Source: Lachnospiraceae bacterium (GTDB lineage: Bacteria > Bacillota > Clostridia > Lachnospirales > Lachnospiraceae). Taken from it: a DNA stretch of 64,000 nucleotides. Under the pieces are notes generated by a model, which was not told where the DNA came from, did no database searches, and saw nothing but the letters and a program-made list of their open reading frames with translations. How positions within the stretch are numbered: position 1 is the first letter of the stretch; each line of letters starts with the position of its first letter. The DNA is taken from assembly GCA_015258095.1 (NCBI GenBank), contig JABZIV010000003.1, positions 1-64,000 of the forward strand, in the 5' to 3' direction. The position numbers and the translations under genes are program-made. This document shows positions 38,329-46,833 of this stretch, piece by piece.

Positions 38329-38985
38329 CTATCGGTAATTCCGTATATTAAATATATTTTTTCTTCTTCCCTGATGCATGAGAAGGAAGAAAAGCAACAC
38401 ATTGAGAAACGACAAAAGGATGGAAAGCCGCTCTCCCGCGCTTTGACTAACCAGTAGAAAATACAGATAAAGCACCGTCTCAAAAAGCGCCAGATACTTT
38501 GCTTTAATCGGAATGAAAAAGTAAAGGTAAAACACGGTATCCGGTAAGGTTAAAGAATACGCCAGGAAGATGCTGAATCCCATATAGGTCGGATTTAACT
38601 GTAAGGAAACGCCGGTCAGAAGAAAAATCAGAATGCCTGCCACATTATAGAGAAGCACTCCGGAAAAGAAGAAGAAATTATAGCGGAAATTCCCCCATAA
38701 ATATTCCAGACTGTTCCCTATGCTGTAATAAACCATAATCCCGATGATTGCCCAGAAGATGGAACTAAAGCCATAGGATGCGGGATAATAGATTAAAAAA
38801 GTTAAAACCCGCCAGATATGTCCATGCAGAATAGCCTCCGGATCCAAATCCAGATAATAAAAATAAAACTCCGGTGCAAAGAGCTGAATTAAAAAGCCCA
38901 CCGCATACATCACACAGATATATTTCATTAAATTCGGAATCGTGTATCTTCCGAACTTTCTTTCCAAACGTTCTAAAATGCTCAT
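38329..38985 (-). CDS. Rhomboid-like membrane protein without visible catalytic serine
   Basis: 218 residues with about six membrane helices. The N-terminal part GHIWRVLTFLIYYP and the later LEYLWGNFRYN echo the rhomboid first-loop and WG motifs. The GxSG serine motif of active rhomboids is not seen at the expected helix, which reads NPTYMGFSIFLAYS. It is therefore best called a rhomboid-fold or derlin-like protein of unknown role. A good promoter lies at 39027-39055. Confidence 0.65.
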   Translation of the reverse strand: MSILERLERKFGRYTIPNLMKYICVMYAVGFLIQLFAPEFYFYYLDLDPEAILHGHIWRVLTFLIYYPASYGFSSIFWAIIGIMVYYSIGNSLEYLWGNFRYNFFFFSGVLLYNVAGILIFLLTGVSLQLNPTYMGFSIFLAYSLTLPDTVFYLYFFIPIKAKYLALFETVLYLYFLLVSQSAGERLSILLSFLNVLLFFLLMHQGRRKNIFNIRNYR

Positions 38986-39003
38986 AAATCACCCTTATCC
39001 ATC

Positions 39004-39055
39004 CGTGTTTCTTAAAAACACGTGAAAGTATACTTGCACTCTGCCGTTTTTTCAA
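39004..39055 (-). promoter_or_regulatory. Promoter and leader hairpin of the rhomboid-like gene
   Basis: Minus strand TTGAAA (39055-39050), 17 bases, TATACT (39032-39027). A perfect 7-bp hairpin CGTGTTT/AAACACG (39022-39004) occupies the start of the short leader. Confidence 0.7.
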
Positions 39056-39188
39056 GCACCGCCAAGGGATTTTATATGATAAGATAGATTCCTGTGTGGG
39101 CCTTCTTTCCGGGAAGATACCGGAAGTCTAAGAACGGCAAGAGAATAGGAACAGGAATGAATCCGCTGAAAAAGGGACAGGAAAAAAG

Positions 39189-40031
39189 ATGAAAAACAAT
39201 ACTTCAACAAGAAAACAGGACGCACTCCTCCTTTTAAGCGATGCGCCCTCTTACGGCACTGTAGCCTTAAAAATGAGTGAAGCAGTCCTTCGCAGGATGC
39301 ATTACGAGGTTTTTTCTCTCCCGACCGCTTTAATTTCCAATACACTGAATTTCGGAAAGACGGAAATTCTGGATACCACGGCGTATTTATTCCGAAGTCT
39401 TTCAGTCTGGAAAGAACTCGGTTTCGACTACTCCGCACTCTTCCTCGGTTTCGTAAACGGACTCGCTCAGGCGGAACAGCTCTACCAACTGGCTAAAGAA
39501 GAAAAAGAAAAAGGAAAGTCCATCTTCTTTGACCCCGTTATGGCGGACGGAGGAAAGCTCTATCACGGTTTAACGGGGGAGGATGTCCTTTCCAGAAAGA
39601 AACTGATGGCCGTTTCCGACTGTATATTTCCGAATAAGACAGAAGCCTGCCTCCTTGCCGGGAGAAAAACGGTACCGGTAGATTTCTGTCCGGAGGAAGC
39701 AAAAGACCTCGTGAAGTCTCTCGCGAATGCCGGTGCAAAAGATATCTGCATCACCAGTATGCGTATCCAAGGGGAAAGTTGTATCTTTCTCTACGAAGAA
39801 AAAACACAAAGCTTTTACACGATTCCCTATAAGGAAAGAAACCTCTCCCTCGGAGGGACCGGCGACCTCTTCTCCTCTCTTTTTATCGGAAAATATTTGG
39901 AAGAGGAAGCGCTCCTTCCCGCAGGAAAATGGGCAATCGAAAATATCGGAAGAATTCTCGACGCTTTTCTAAGCGAAAACGGCAAAGAAAAAACGATTCC
40001 CATCGAACTTTACTTGCAGTTGATATCCTAG
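39189..40031 (+). CDS. Pyridoxamine/pyridoxal kinase
   Basis: 280 residues, PfkB/ribokinase-like fold, most similar in layout to the PdxY/PdxK group. DAPSYGTVALKMSEAVL at the N-terminus, FFDPVMADGGKLYHGL in the middle and the anion-hole stretch LGGTGDLFSSLFIG near the C-terminus are present. Phosphorylates B6 vitamers in salvage. It is alone on the plus strand, and its end overlaps the end of the convergent lipoprotein gene by four bases. Confidence 0.88.
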   Translation: MKNNTSTRKQDALLLLSDAPSYGTVALKMSEAVLRRMHYEVFSLPTALISNTLNFGKTEILDTTAYLFRSLSVWKELGFDYSALFLGFVNGLAQAEQLYQLAKEEKEKGKSIFFDPVMADGGKLYHGLTGEDVLSRKKLMAVSDCIFPNKTEACLLAGRKTVPVDFCPEEAKDLVKSLANAGAKDICITSMRIQGESCIFLYEEKTQSFYTIPYKERNLSLGGTGDLFSSLFIGKYLEEEALLPAGKWAIENIGRILDAFLSENGKEKTIPIELYLQLIS

Positions 40032-40702
40032 TCTGTCACCGTATCGACTCCCACTTCCGGGAGTTTCTCCACTTCCAAAGCTTCGATATAATAAATTTTC
40101 TGCGAGAGTTCTTTCGATATGGCATAAGTGCCTTCCCGAAGAATCCCCTTCACTCTGATCCAGGATTCTTCCGATTTCAAATTCGATAAATCCAAATCGG
40201 TCTTAAACTCGAAGTTGACATACCCTCCGGTACAATAAGGGCAGGAAGGACCCATGCGTCCAACCAGCGTATAGCCTCCAAAATTCATATAGTAGCCGTC
40301 TATGCTCACTGTCTTCCCCACATAATTCTGGAAATTCATATACCAATCATTGATCTGGGTTGCATAGTGTTGATCTCCGACCACAATATCCGGTTTCTCA
40401 AGAGAAACCTTCTTCCGATCTTCTTTCGGGTCAAAGGGATAGTCATCATGCGGATAGGCTGCATCGGCTGATGCGGAACTCTCCTTCCCGTATTCTTTGT
40501 CCAAAGATTCCTGCTCTTTCTGTTCCAGACTTTCCAATTCATGCGCCTGCGACTCCGCCTCTTTCTCGGACAGGGTAGTACTCTTTTCGCTCTCCTTACC
40601 AGAGACCTTCCGAATCGTCTCCGTCTTTTTACAAGATTGTAAGAGCAAAGCCAAAAGAAGCACAAAAGCTATTTTCAAAAAATTTTTTCGGGAAAAAACC
40701 AT
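40028..40702 (-). CDS. Zinc-operon lipoprotein with YcgQ-like C-terminal domain
   Basis: 224 residues. A signal peptide ends in a lipobox-like LLLQSC (Cys about 24), so it should be anchored on the outer face of the membrane. Residues 30-95 are acidic and low complexity. The C-terminal domain (about 110-215: INDWYMNFQNYVGKTVSIDG, GRMGPSCPYCTGGYVNFEF) resembles the OB-like region of the TIGR03943/YcgQ family. Similar features occur in the CobW protein at 58308. As last gene of the zur-znu operon it probably helps capture or deliver zinc (inference). Confidence 0.75.
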   Translation of the reverse strand: MVFSRKNFLKIAFVLLLALLLQSCKKTETIRKVSGKESEKSTTLSEKEAESQAHELESLEQKEQESLDKEYGKESSASADAAYPHDDYPFDPKEDRKKVSLEKPDIVVGDQHYATQINDWYMNFQNYVGKTVSIDGYYMNFGGYTLVGRMGPSCPYCTGGYVNFEFKTDLDLSNLKSEESWIRVKGILREGTYAISKELSQKIYYIEALEVEKLPEVGVDTVTD

Positions 40703-40707
40703 CTTTC

Positions 40708-41532
40708 TTACCCCCTTCGATTCCGAAGCATTTCCACCAGAAGAAAAAGGAAAAATAAAAGCATATCTATAATCACGATGGAGGCTCCCGTCGGAATATT
40801 GTAGAGATAAGACAGGCTGATTCCCACAAGAAAGCCGAAGAGAGAAAGCCCCGTTGCAAGAAGAATGGTGGATAGAAAATTCTTGCTCACCCGCATCGCC
40901 GTGATGGAAGGAAATACAATCAAGCTGGAAATCAGGAGCGTCCCCATCATACGCATCCCGAGTACAATCGTGATAGAGGTCAGGAAAGCCAGAACCATAT
41001 TATAAAAGCGGGTATTCGTTCCGCTCGCCTTCGCAAAAGTCTCATCAAAGGTTACCGCAAAGATACGCGGATAAAACAAGATGTAAAGCAATACCACCAT
41101 CACGGAAAGAACCACGGATAAGCGCAAATCGGAAGGGCTTATGGCAAGGACGGATCCGAACATATAGTTGCAAACATCCGTATTCATCCCCGTGGTGAGA
41201 GAAACCGTCATCACTCCAATTGCCAAAGCGCCGCTGCATAGCAGTGCTGTCGCCGCATCTCCCTTTATCTTCGAACTTTCCTCCAGTTGCAAGAGAAAAA
41301 ATGCTGCAAGCACACAGACCGGAATCGATACGGACATAGGGGTAAGCTGCATTGCATAAGCAATGGCAAGCGCGGCAAATCCCACATGAGAAAGTCCATC
41401 TCCAATCATGGAATAGCGTTTCAAGACAAGACTCGTTCCAAGGAGCGCGGAGCAAAGGGAAACCAAACCGCCGACAACAATGGCGCGAATCATAAAATCG
41501 TAGTGCAACATCGTGCGTAATGAATCAAGCAT
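40708..41532 (-). CDS. znuB: Zinc ABC transporter permease (ZnuB-like)
   Basis: 274 residues, eight or nine membrane helices, ABC-3 family. Conserved-type segments are LGTSLVLKRYSMIGDGLSHVGFAALAI near the N-terminus and LIVFPSITAMRVSKNFLST later. Forms the membrane channel with the ZnuC and ZnuA products. GGAGG lies six bases before the start, inside the end of znuC. Confidence 0.92.
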   Translation of the reverse strand: MLDSLRTMLHYDFMIRAIVVGGLVSLCSALLGTSLVLKRYSMIGDGLSHVGFAALAIAYAMQLTPMSVSIPVCVLAAFFLLQLEESSKIKGDAATALLCSGALAIGVMTVSLTTGMNTDVCNYMFGSVLAISPSDLRLSVVLSVMVVLLYILFYPRIFAVTFDETFAKASGTNTRFYNMVLAFLTSITIVLGMRMMGTLLISSLIVFPSITAMRVSKNFLSTILLATGLSLFGFLVGISLSYLYNIPTGASIVIIDMLLFFLFLLVEMLRNRRG

Positions 41533-42235
41533 GGTCTTCCTCCTTTACGAGGAGCTTTCCCCAGCTGGAAGCAAGGTACGCTTCCGCACTGCCGAAGAAG
41601 AGCTGCTTTCCATCCAAATGCAGAATGGTCTTTGCTCTTTCCACTACTTCTCTAATATCATGAGAAACCATGATAATCGTCATCCCCTTCTCTCTATTCA
41701 AACTTTCCAGCATGGCGTACAGTTCCTTTTGTGCCAGCGGATCCAGTCCGGCAACCGGTTCATCCACAACAAGGAGCTTCTGACTTGCAGCGAGGGCTCT
41801 CGCAAGGAGAACCCTCTGTCGCTGCCCGCCGGACAATTCACGGAAACAGGCATTCTTCAAATCTTCTATTTTTAAATATGCCATCGCATCCAGTGCCGCT
41901 TTCTTATCTTCTTTTCTATAAAAAGGAAAGAACGAAAGTTTATTCAATCTACCCGACTCTACTACCTCATAACAGCTGGCAGGAAAATCCTTCTGGTTCT
42001 CCGTCTGTTGGGGAAGATAGCCGATTTCATTGGCTTTCAGACCGTCTCCAAATAAAATCTCTCCCTCACTCACTTTCTTGAGTCCCAAAAGTCCCTTTAA
42101 GAGGGTACTTTTTCCTGCTCCGTTTTCCCCTACAATGCAAAGGTAGTCTCCTTTTTCCACAGAGAAGTGAATTCCGCCGAGAACCTTCTTCCCCTCATAA
42201 GAAAATCCAACATTGTTCAGGGATATATATGCCAT
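41525..42235 (-). CDS. znuC: Zinc ABC transporter ATP-binding protein (ZnuC-like)
   Basis: 236 residues. Walker A GENGAGKSTLLKG, Q-loop LPQQTE, signature LSGGQRQRVLLARAL, Walker B LLVVDEPVAGLD and switch His in MVSHD are all present. Energises the ZnuB channel. Its start directly follows the znuA stop. Confidence 0.94.
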   Translation of the reverse strand: MAYISLNNVGFSYEGKKVLGGIHFSVEKGDYLCIVGENGAGKSTLLKGLLGLKKVSEGEILFGDGLKANEIGYLPQQTENQKDFPASCYEVVESGRLNKLSFFPFYRKEDKKAALDAMAYLKIEDLKNACFRELSGGQRQRVLLARALAASQKLLVVDEPVAGLDPLAQKELYAMLESLNREKGMTIIMVSHDIREVVERAKTILHLDGKQLFFGSAEAYLASSWGKLLVKEEDHA

Positions 42236-43315
42236 CTAGTTTAATGCCTCCTTTAAAGCTTCTACGTTCGGCTTCATGAGATCGACGTAGGTCTTTCCCG
42301 CCTTGAAATCACTATCTGTTACATTGTGTACTGCATTTAAGAGCATCTTCTTCGCCCCGGTATCCCGACAAATGGCATCCACCATATCCTCATTACTCAT
42401 CTCGATATGAAAGACAACCGGAATCTGATCCTCCTTCACTTTGTCCGTAAGAAAGGCAGTTGTGGACGCGGAAGGCTGGGTATCCGTAGAGCAACCCGGG
42501 AAGGCTGCAAAATACTTGAGACCGAACTCCTTACAAAAATAAGCGAAGGGGAAACGATCCGCTACAATGATTTCCTTTCTTTTGCCATGATCCACTACTT
42601 CCTGAAAGCTCTTATCCAGTTCTTCCAATTCCTTCACATACGCATCGCTGTTTGCCTTAAACTGCTCTTTATGTTCCGTATCCAGTCCGGAAATGGTTTC
42701 TTCCAGCTTCTCTACAATCGTGATGGCATTCTTCGGGGATGTCCATACATGCTCATCCATCTCCGGTTCATCCTCTTTATCCTGGTCATGATCGTCCTTG
42801 GCAGAGTCGGACTTGTCCTGGCCTTCTTTGCCATGGTCATGATCGTCTTCCTCTTCCTCCTGCATGCCTTCCACCGTCTCTTCTTCCATGAGACTTACCG
42901 CATCCATCATCTTGAACACATGAAGATTCTTTCCCTGCACGGATTTCAAAACATCCTCTACCCATTCGTCGCTATCTCCACCGGTATACAGGAACAAATC
43001 CGCATTCTGAATGGTAATAATATCCTTCGGACTCGGCTCATAGCTGTGCGTCTCCGCACCGGGTTTCACCAGCATCGTAAGTTCCGCATCCCCTTTCGTG
43101 ATAGCGCGGGCAAAATCATAGGAGGGGAAGTTCGTCGTCACAATCTTCAATTTCTTCGCGCCGGAACTCTTCTCCTCCGCTTTCTCCGTGCTTTTCTCAC
43201 TCTCCTTCTGGCTGGGCGCTACAGTGCTTTCCGCGCTCTTCCCGTTTCCACAGGCAAAAAGCATAGAGGCAGTGAATAAAACGCCACTCAGTAAAATTCC
43301 TTTTTTCAGTCTCAT
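42236..43315 (-). CDS. znuA: Zinc ABC transporter substrate-binding lipoprotein (ZnuA/AdcA-like)
   Basis: 359 residues from ATG 43315, which overlaps the zur stop (ATGA) and has GGAG seven bases upstream. Signal peptide with lipobox LFAC. Cluster A-I binding protein: GAETHSYEPSPKD supplies one metal His, a His/Asp/Glu-rich loop (about 160-200, DDHDHGKEG, DDHDQDKED) is the zinc-collecting loop of ZnuA proteins, and EHVWTSPKN and FCKEFGLKYFAAFPG supply later ligands. The loop argues for zinc rather than manganese. Confidence 0.94.
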   Translation of the reverse strand: MRLKKGILLSGVLFTASMLFACGNGKSAESTVAPSQKESEKSTEKAEEKSSGAKKLKIVTTNFPSYDFARAITKGDAELTMLVKPGAETHSYEPSPKDIITIQNADLFLYTGGDSDEWVEDVLKSVQGKNLHVFKMMDAVSLMEEETVEGMQEEEEDDHDHGKEGQDKSDSAKDDHDQDKEDEPEMDEHVWTSPKNAITIVEKLEETISGLDTEHKEQFKANSDAYVKELEELDKSFQEVVDHGKRKEIIVADRFPFAYFCKEFGLKYFAAFPGCSTDTQPSASTTAFLTDKVKEDQIPVVFHIEMSNEDMVDAICRDTGAKKMLLNAVHNVTDSDFKAGKTYVDLMKPNVEALKEALN

Positions 43316-43755
43316 TCCGAGGCTCCTTTCCGTTGTGTCTGTGCACAATCTGCACACAATCCATAGAATACCGTCTTCTTTTCATCCCAATGAAATCCAT
43401 GATGCGTAATGAGATGCTCCATCATAAAATCCAGCTCATGGCAATGGAGATGAATCAGTTTTCCGCAGACATTGCACTTGCAATGAAAGCAGGAACAGGC
43501 TTCTCCTCCTTCTGTATCCTTTCCAACATAGGAAAAGCAAGCCGGCGTGTTTTGATCAATGATGTACTTGTTTACCATTCCCTCTTCACAGAGTCTTTCC
43601 AACTGTCGATATACCGTTGTCGTACCGATCGGTCTGCCTTCCTCCTGAAAATGGCTGACCAGTTCCGCCACCGTAAAATGGGTATTCGGGCGCGAGGAAA
43701 GAAAGGATAGGAGTTCCTCTCTGTTTTGCGATTTATACATTGTTTTTTCTTTCAT
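43312..43755 (-). CDS. zur: Fur-family regulator, probable zinc repressor Zur
   Basis: 147 residues. Winged helix N-terminus (FTVAELVSHFQEEGRPIGTTTVYRQLERL) and a C-terminal dimerisation domain with the structural zinc cysteines CNVC and CADC and a His-rich CHELDFMMEHLITHHGFH sensor region. First gene of the znu operon, so likely autoregulated through the palindrome at 43871-43895. Zur rather than Fur is inferred from the operon content. Confidence 0.9.
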   Translation of the reverse strand: MKEKTMYKSQNREELLSFLSSRPNTHFTVAELVSHFQEEGRPIGTTTVYRQLERLCEEGMVNKYIIDQNTPACFSYVGKDTEGGEACSCFHCKCNVCGKLIHLHCHELDFMMEHLITHHGFHWDEKKTVFYGLCADCAQTQRKGASE

Positions 43756-43870
43756 GCCGACTCCGCTCCCTGAATGCTGTTTGTATTCCGTTTTCTCTGT
43801 GCTTTAGTAAGATTGAGCAGGGGATATCACACCCTTTTCGCACGAATCTCAAAAGAATAGAAAAGTACAT

Positions 43871-43911
43871 GAAAATGAAAACCGTTTTCATATTCTAAAA
43901 TAGAAAACGGT
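43871..43911 (-). promoter_or_regulatory. Zur operator-like palindromes
   Basis: ATGAAAAC-C-GTTTTCAT (43875-43891) is perfect and extends to a 25-base palindrome with one mismatch (43871-43895). A third half-site, GAAAACGGT (43903-43911), forms a second inverted repeat with ACCGTTTTC (43881-43889). The sites lie on and just downstream of the -10 box, so binding would block the polymerase. Confidence 0.75.
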
Positions 43912-43920
43912 CTTCGTCAA
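43892..43920 (-). promoter_or_regulatory. Promoter of the zur-znu operon
   Basis: Minus strand TTGACG (43920-43915), 17 bases, TAGAAT (43897-43892). It overlaps the operator and lies about 130 bases before zur. Confidence 0.75.
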
Positions 43921-43940
43921 GCATCTATCGATGTAAAACT

Positions 43941-43964
43941 TTAAAACAGCCGGATAAAACGGCT
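43941..43964 (-). terminator. Terminator of the pxp operon
   Basis: Minus strand AGCCG-TTTTATC-CGGCT followed by GTTTTAAAG, about 80 bases past pxpA. The U-run is short. Confidence 0.55.
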
Positions 43965-44045
43965 TAATGGAAAAAGAATAAAAAAACGAAACAGAATGAT
44001 CCATCACGGACCGGAATGAAACAAAGTGGAAATAAAACCGAAAAA

Positions 44046-44813
44046 TCAGCTTCTACCCGCACGGAGATTCTGTATCGCAATCCCATTTTCTTCCAAAGCA
44101 GCCCTCAGTTTCTTCACAAAAAGCAAAGCCTTCTCTCCGTCTCCGTGTACACAAACGGAGTCCGCTTTAATAGGAATTTCTTTTCCGCTCACAGCCCGTA
44201 CTTTTCCTTCCAGAATCATCGAAAGGACCCGGTCGATGGCAAGGTCTTCATCGGTAATCATCGCTCCCTCTTTCGAGCGGGCAACTAAACTGCCGTCTTC
44301 TTCATACGCTCTGTCCATAAAGACTTCCGCCGAAACGGCAAGTCCTCTCTTCTCCGCCTCCCGGTAGAGCTTTCCGGAACTCTGCGCCAGAACAATTAAT
44401 TCTTTATCATAATCCTGCACCGCGTCACAGATGGCTTTGGCAAGTTCCTCCTCTTTCGCCGCCATATTGTACAAGGCTCCATGCGGTTTCACATGCTGAA
44501 GCCTTCCTCCATGCTCATGCAGGAAGGCATCCAAAGCGCCAATCTGATAAAGAAGCATCGCTTTCACTTCTTTCGGATTCATATTCATATTTCTCCTGCC
44601 AAAACCCTGTAAGTCCGGAAAACCTGGATGGGCACCGACAGCCGTTCCCACAGTACCGCAGAGAGAGACCGTCTTTTCCATTACCAGCGGGTCTCCGGCA
44701 TGGAAGCCGCAAGCCACATTGGCAGAAGAAATCAAAGGAATCACTTCCTGATCGAGTCCCAAAGTATATCTTCCGAAGGACTCTCCAACATCCGCATTTA
44801 AATCCACTCTCAT
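44046..44813 (-). CDS. pxpA: 5-oxoprolinase subunit A (LamB/YcsF family)
   Basis: 255 residues. N-terminus VDLNADVGESFGRY, then ISSANVACGFHAGDP, GAHPGFPDLQGFGRR and HVKPHGALYNM identify PxpA. With PxpB and PxpC it hydrolyses 5-oxoproline to glutamate using ATP. Here it is the last gene of the operon, behind accB and accC. Confidence 0.95.
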   Translation of the reverse strand: MRVDLNADVGESFGRYTLGLDQEVIPLISSANVACGFHAGDPLVMEKTVSLCGTVGTAVGAHPGFPDLQGFGRRNMNMNPKEVKAMLLYQIGALDAFLHEHGGRLQHVKPHGALYNMAAKEEELAKAICDAVQDYDKELIVLAQSSGKLYREAEKRGLAVSAEVFMDRAYEEDGSLVARSKEGAMITDEDLAIDRVLSMILEGKVRAVSGKEIPIKADSVCVHGDGEKALLFVKKLRAALEENGIAIQNLRAGRS

Positions 44814-44857
44814 TTCACTCTACTCCTTCTCTTCCGTCCGGCGAAGAACGCATTTCT

Positions 44858-46207
44858 TTATCTTCCCGACAGCATAAAGCGCTCTACAAATCCCGTGTCC
44901 ACCTTTCCCTCTCGGAATGCCTCGGAACGCATGATTTTATACTGAAAATCCAGATTCGTTTCCACACCGAGTACAAGCATCTCTTCCAGAGCGACTCTCA
45001 TCTTCTGGATGGCTTCCGCCCGATTCCTCCCCAGTACAAGGACCTTTGCAATCATGGAATCATACTCCATCGGAACCGTATAGCCGGTATACAATGCCGT
45101 ATCGACCCGTACGCCATTTCCCCCGGGGAGATGCAAGGCAGTAATTTTTCCGGGAGACGGCATAAAATTCTTCTCCGGAATCTCTGCATTGATCCGGCAC
45201 TCAATACTGTGCCCCAGGAAAGGAATATCCTCCTGCCTGTAACTTAGCTTTTCCCCTGCGCTGACGCGAATCTGCTCCATAACAAGGTCCGTATTCGTGA
45301 GGAGTTCCGTAACCCCGTGTTCTACCTGAATACGGGTATTCATTTCCATAAAGTAAAACTGCCCGTCCTTATCCATAATAAACTCAATGGTTCCGGCACC
45401 GGTATACCGGACGGATGCCGCCGCCTTCACTGCCGCTTCCATCATCGCTTTCCGTGTCTTTTCAGAAACGGCGGGGGAAGGGGATTCCTCCACGAGTTTC
45501 TGGTGATTTCTTTGAATAGAACAGTCTCTTTCTCCAAGGGCAACCACATGCCCATAACTGTCTCCCATAATCTGTACTTCCACGTGTCGGGGTTCCAGAA
45601 TCAACTTTTCCAGGTACATGGCGTCATCGGAAAAGGCATTGGCGGACTCTCTTTGCGCGGTGAGGAAATCTTTCTCAAAGTCCGCTTCTTTATAGCACTC
45701 CCGCATTCCTTTTCCGCCGCCGCCGGAGCTTGCCTTAATCATCACCGGAAAGCCCATCTTTCTTGCCTCTTCCAGAGCCTCTCCTACGTCATAAAGAACC
45801 GATAAGGAGCCGGGAACCACCGGAACTCCCGCTTCCCGCATCCTTCTCCTGGCTTCCGACTTGGTTCCCATCTCTTCAATCACTTCCGCGGTGGGGCCGA
45901 TGAAAGTAATTCCATTCTCCTCACATTTTTTTGCAAAATGGGCATTTTCCGAAAGAAAGCCATAGCCCGGATGGATGGCATCACAGCCGGTATTTTTCGC
46001 CACCGTTAAAATGGTGTCCATATTGAGGTAAGAATTCCGTGCGGCACCCTCGCCTATACAGACCCGCTCATCGGCAAGACGCGTATGCAAGGCATCCCGA
46101 TCCTCCTTGGAATAAACCGCAACAGAAGAAACCGAAAGCGCACGAAGAGCCCGAATCACCCTTACGGCAATCTCCCCTCGATTTGCCACTAAAACCCGTT
46201 TAAACAA
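44858..46207 (-). CDS. accC: Biotin carboxylase
   Basis: 449 residues starting at TTG 46207 with AAGGAGG five bases upstream. ATP-grasp enzyme that carboxylates biotin on BCCP. FKRVLVANRGEIAVRVIRA, ASSGGGGKGMR, QRNHQKLVEESPSPA and FMEMNTRIQVEHGVTE are diagnostic. With accB but no carboxyltransferase genes nearby, it could serve acetyl-CoA carboxylase, or a carboxylase specific to this 5-oxoproline cluster. Confidence 0.94.
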   Translation of the reverse strand: MFKRVLVANRGEIAVRVIRALRALSVSSVAVYSKEDRDALHTRLADERVCIGEGAARNSYLNMDTILTVAKNTGCDAIHPGYGFLSENAHFAKKCEENGITFIGPTAEVIEEMGTKSEARRRMREAGVPVVPGSLSVLYDVGEALEEARKMGFPVMIKASSGGGGKGMRECYKEADFEKDFLTAQRESANAFSDDAMYLEKLILEPRHVEVQIMGDSYGHVVALGERDCSIQRNHQKLVEESPSPAVSEKTRKAMMEAAVKAAASVRYTGAGTIEFIMDKDGQFYFMEMNTRIQVEHGVTELLTNTDLVMEQIRVSAGEKLSYRQEDIPFLGHSIECRINAEIPEKNFMPSPGKITALHLPGGNGVRVDTALYTGYTVPMEYDSMIAKVLVLGRNRAEAIQKMRVALEEMLVLGVETNLDFQYKIMRSEAFREGKVDTGFVERFMLSGR

Positions 46208-46315
46208 ATTCTCCTCCTTATCGATACAGTTCTTCTTCTCCTACAAAGTATCCTACAAAATAGAAACGTATCTCTTTTCGATTCGGAAAGAAGAAAAGAT
46301 CCTTTTCCCTTTTTC

Positions 46316-46771
46316 TTACAGTTTTTTCACACGGAAGAGGGGTTGCCCATACTCCACCTTCTGCTCATTGGAAACGAGTACCGCTTCAATTTCACAATCG
46401 AAATCCGCCGTGATTTCATTCATCATTTTCATCGCTTCGAGGATACAAACGGTATCTCCCGCCTTCACCGTATCTCCCACCTTCACAAAAGCGGGAATGG
46501 TAGGCCCTTTTGCAGAATAGAAGGTGCCTACAATAGGACTCACGATGTGCACTTCATTGTCCTCCTCCGTACTCCCCGCGGAGGATGCCGCCTCTTCCTT
46601 CTCGGAAGGCAGGGCAGAAACCGCACTGACCATACTTCCGTTTGCCAGTACCGGAGGATTATCCAGCTTGCTCATCGTAATCTTAAAATCGCCATCCTTA
46701 ATGGACATGGTATTTAAGGAAGAATCCTCCATAATCTTAACCAGTCCTTCTAATTTCTCTAAATCCAACAT
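46316..46771 (-). CDS. accB: Biotin carboxyl carrier protein
   Basis: 151 residues. The C-terminal biotinyl domain carries ILEAMKMMNEITAD with the biotinylated lysine, preceded by a Pro/Ala/Ser/Glu-rich linker (about 50-75) and an N-terminal segment LEKLEGLVKIMEDSSL. Lies between pxpC and accC in the operon. Confidence 0.95.
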   Translation of the reverse strand: MLDLEKLEGLVKIMEDSSLNTMSIKDGDFKITMSKLDNPPVLANGSMVSAVSALPSEKEEAASSAGSTEEDNEVHIVSPIVGTFYSAKGPTIPAFVKVGDTVKAGDTVCILEAMKMMNEITADFDCEIEAVLVSNEQKVEYGQPLFRVKKL

Positions 46772-46833
46772 TCTATTCTACTCTCCTTAATGCGCTGTAG
46801 TTTCCATCTACTCCTTATGAAGTAAAGCGGGGG

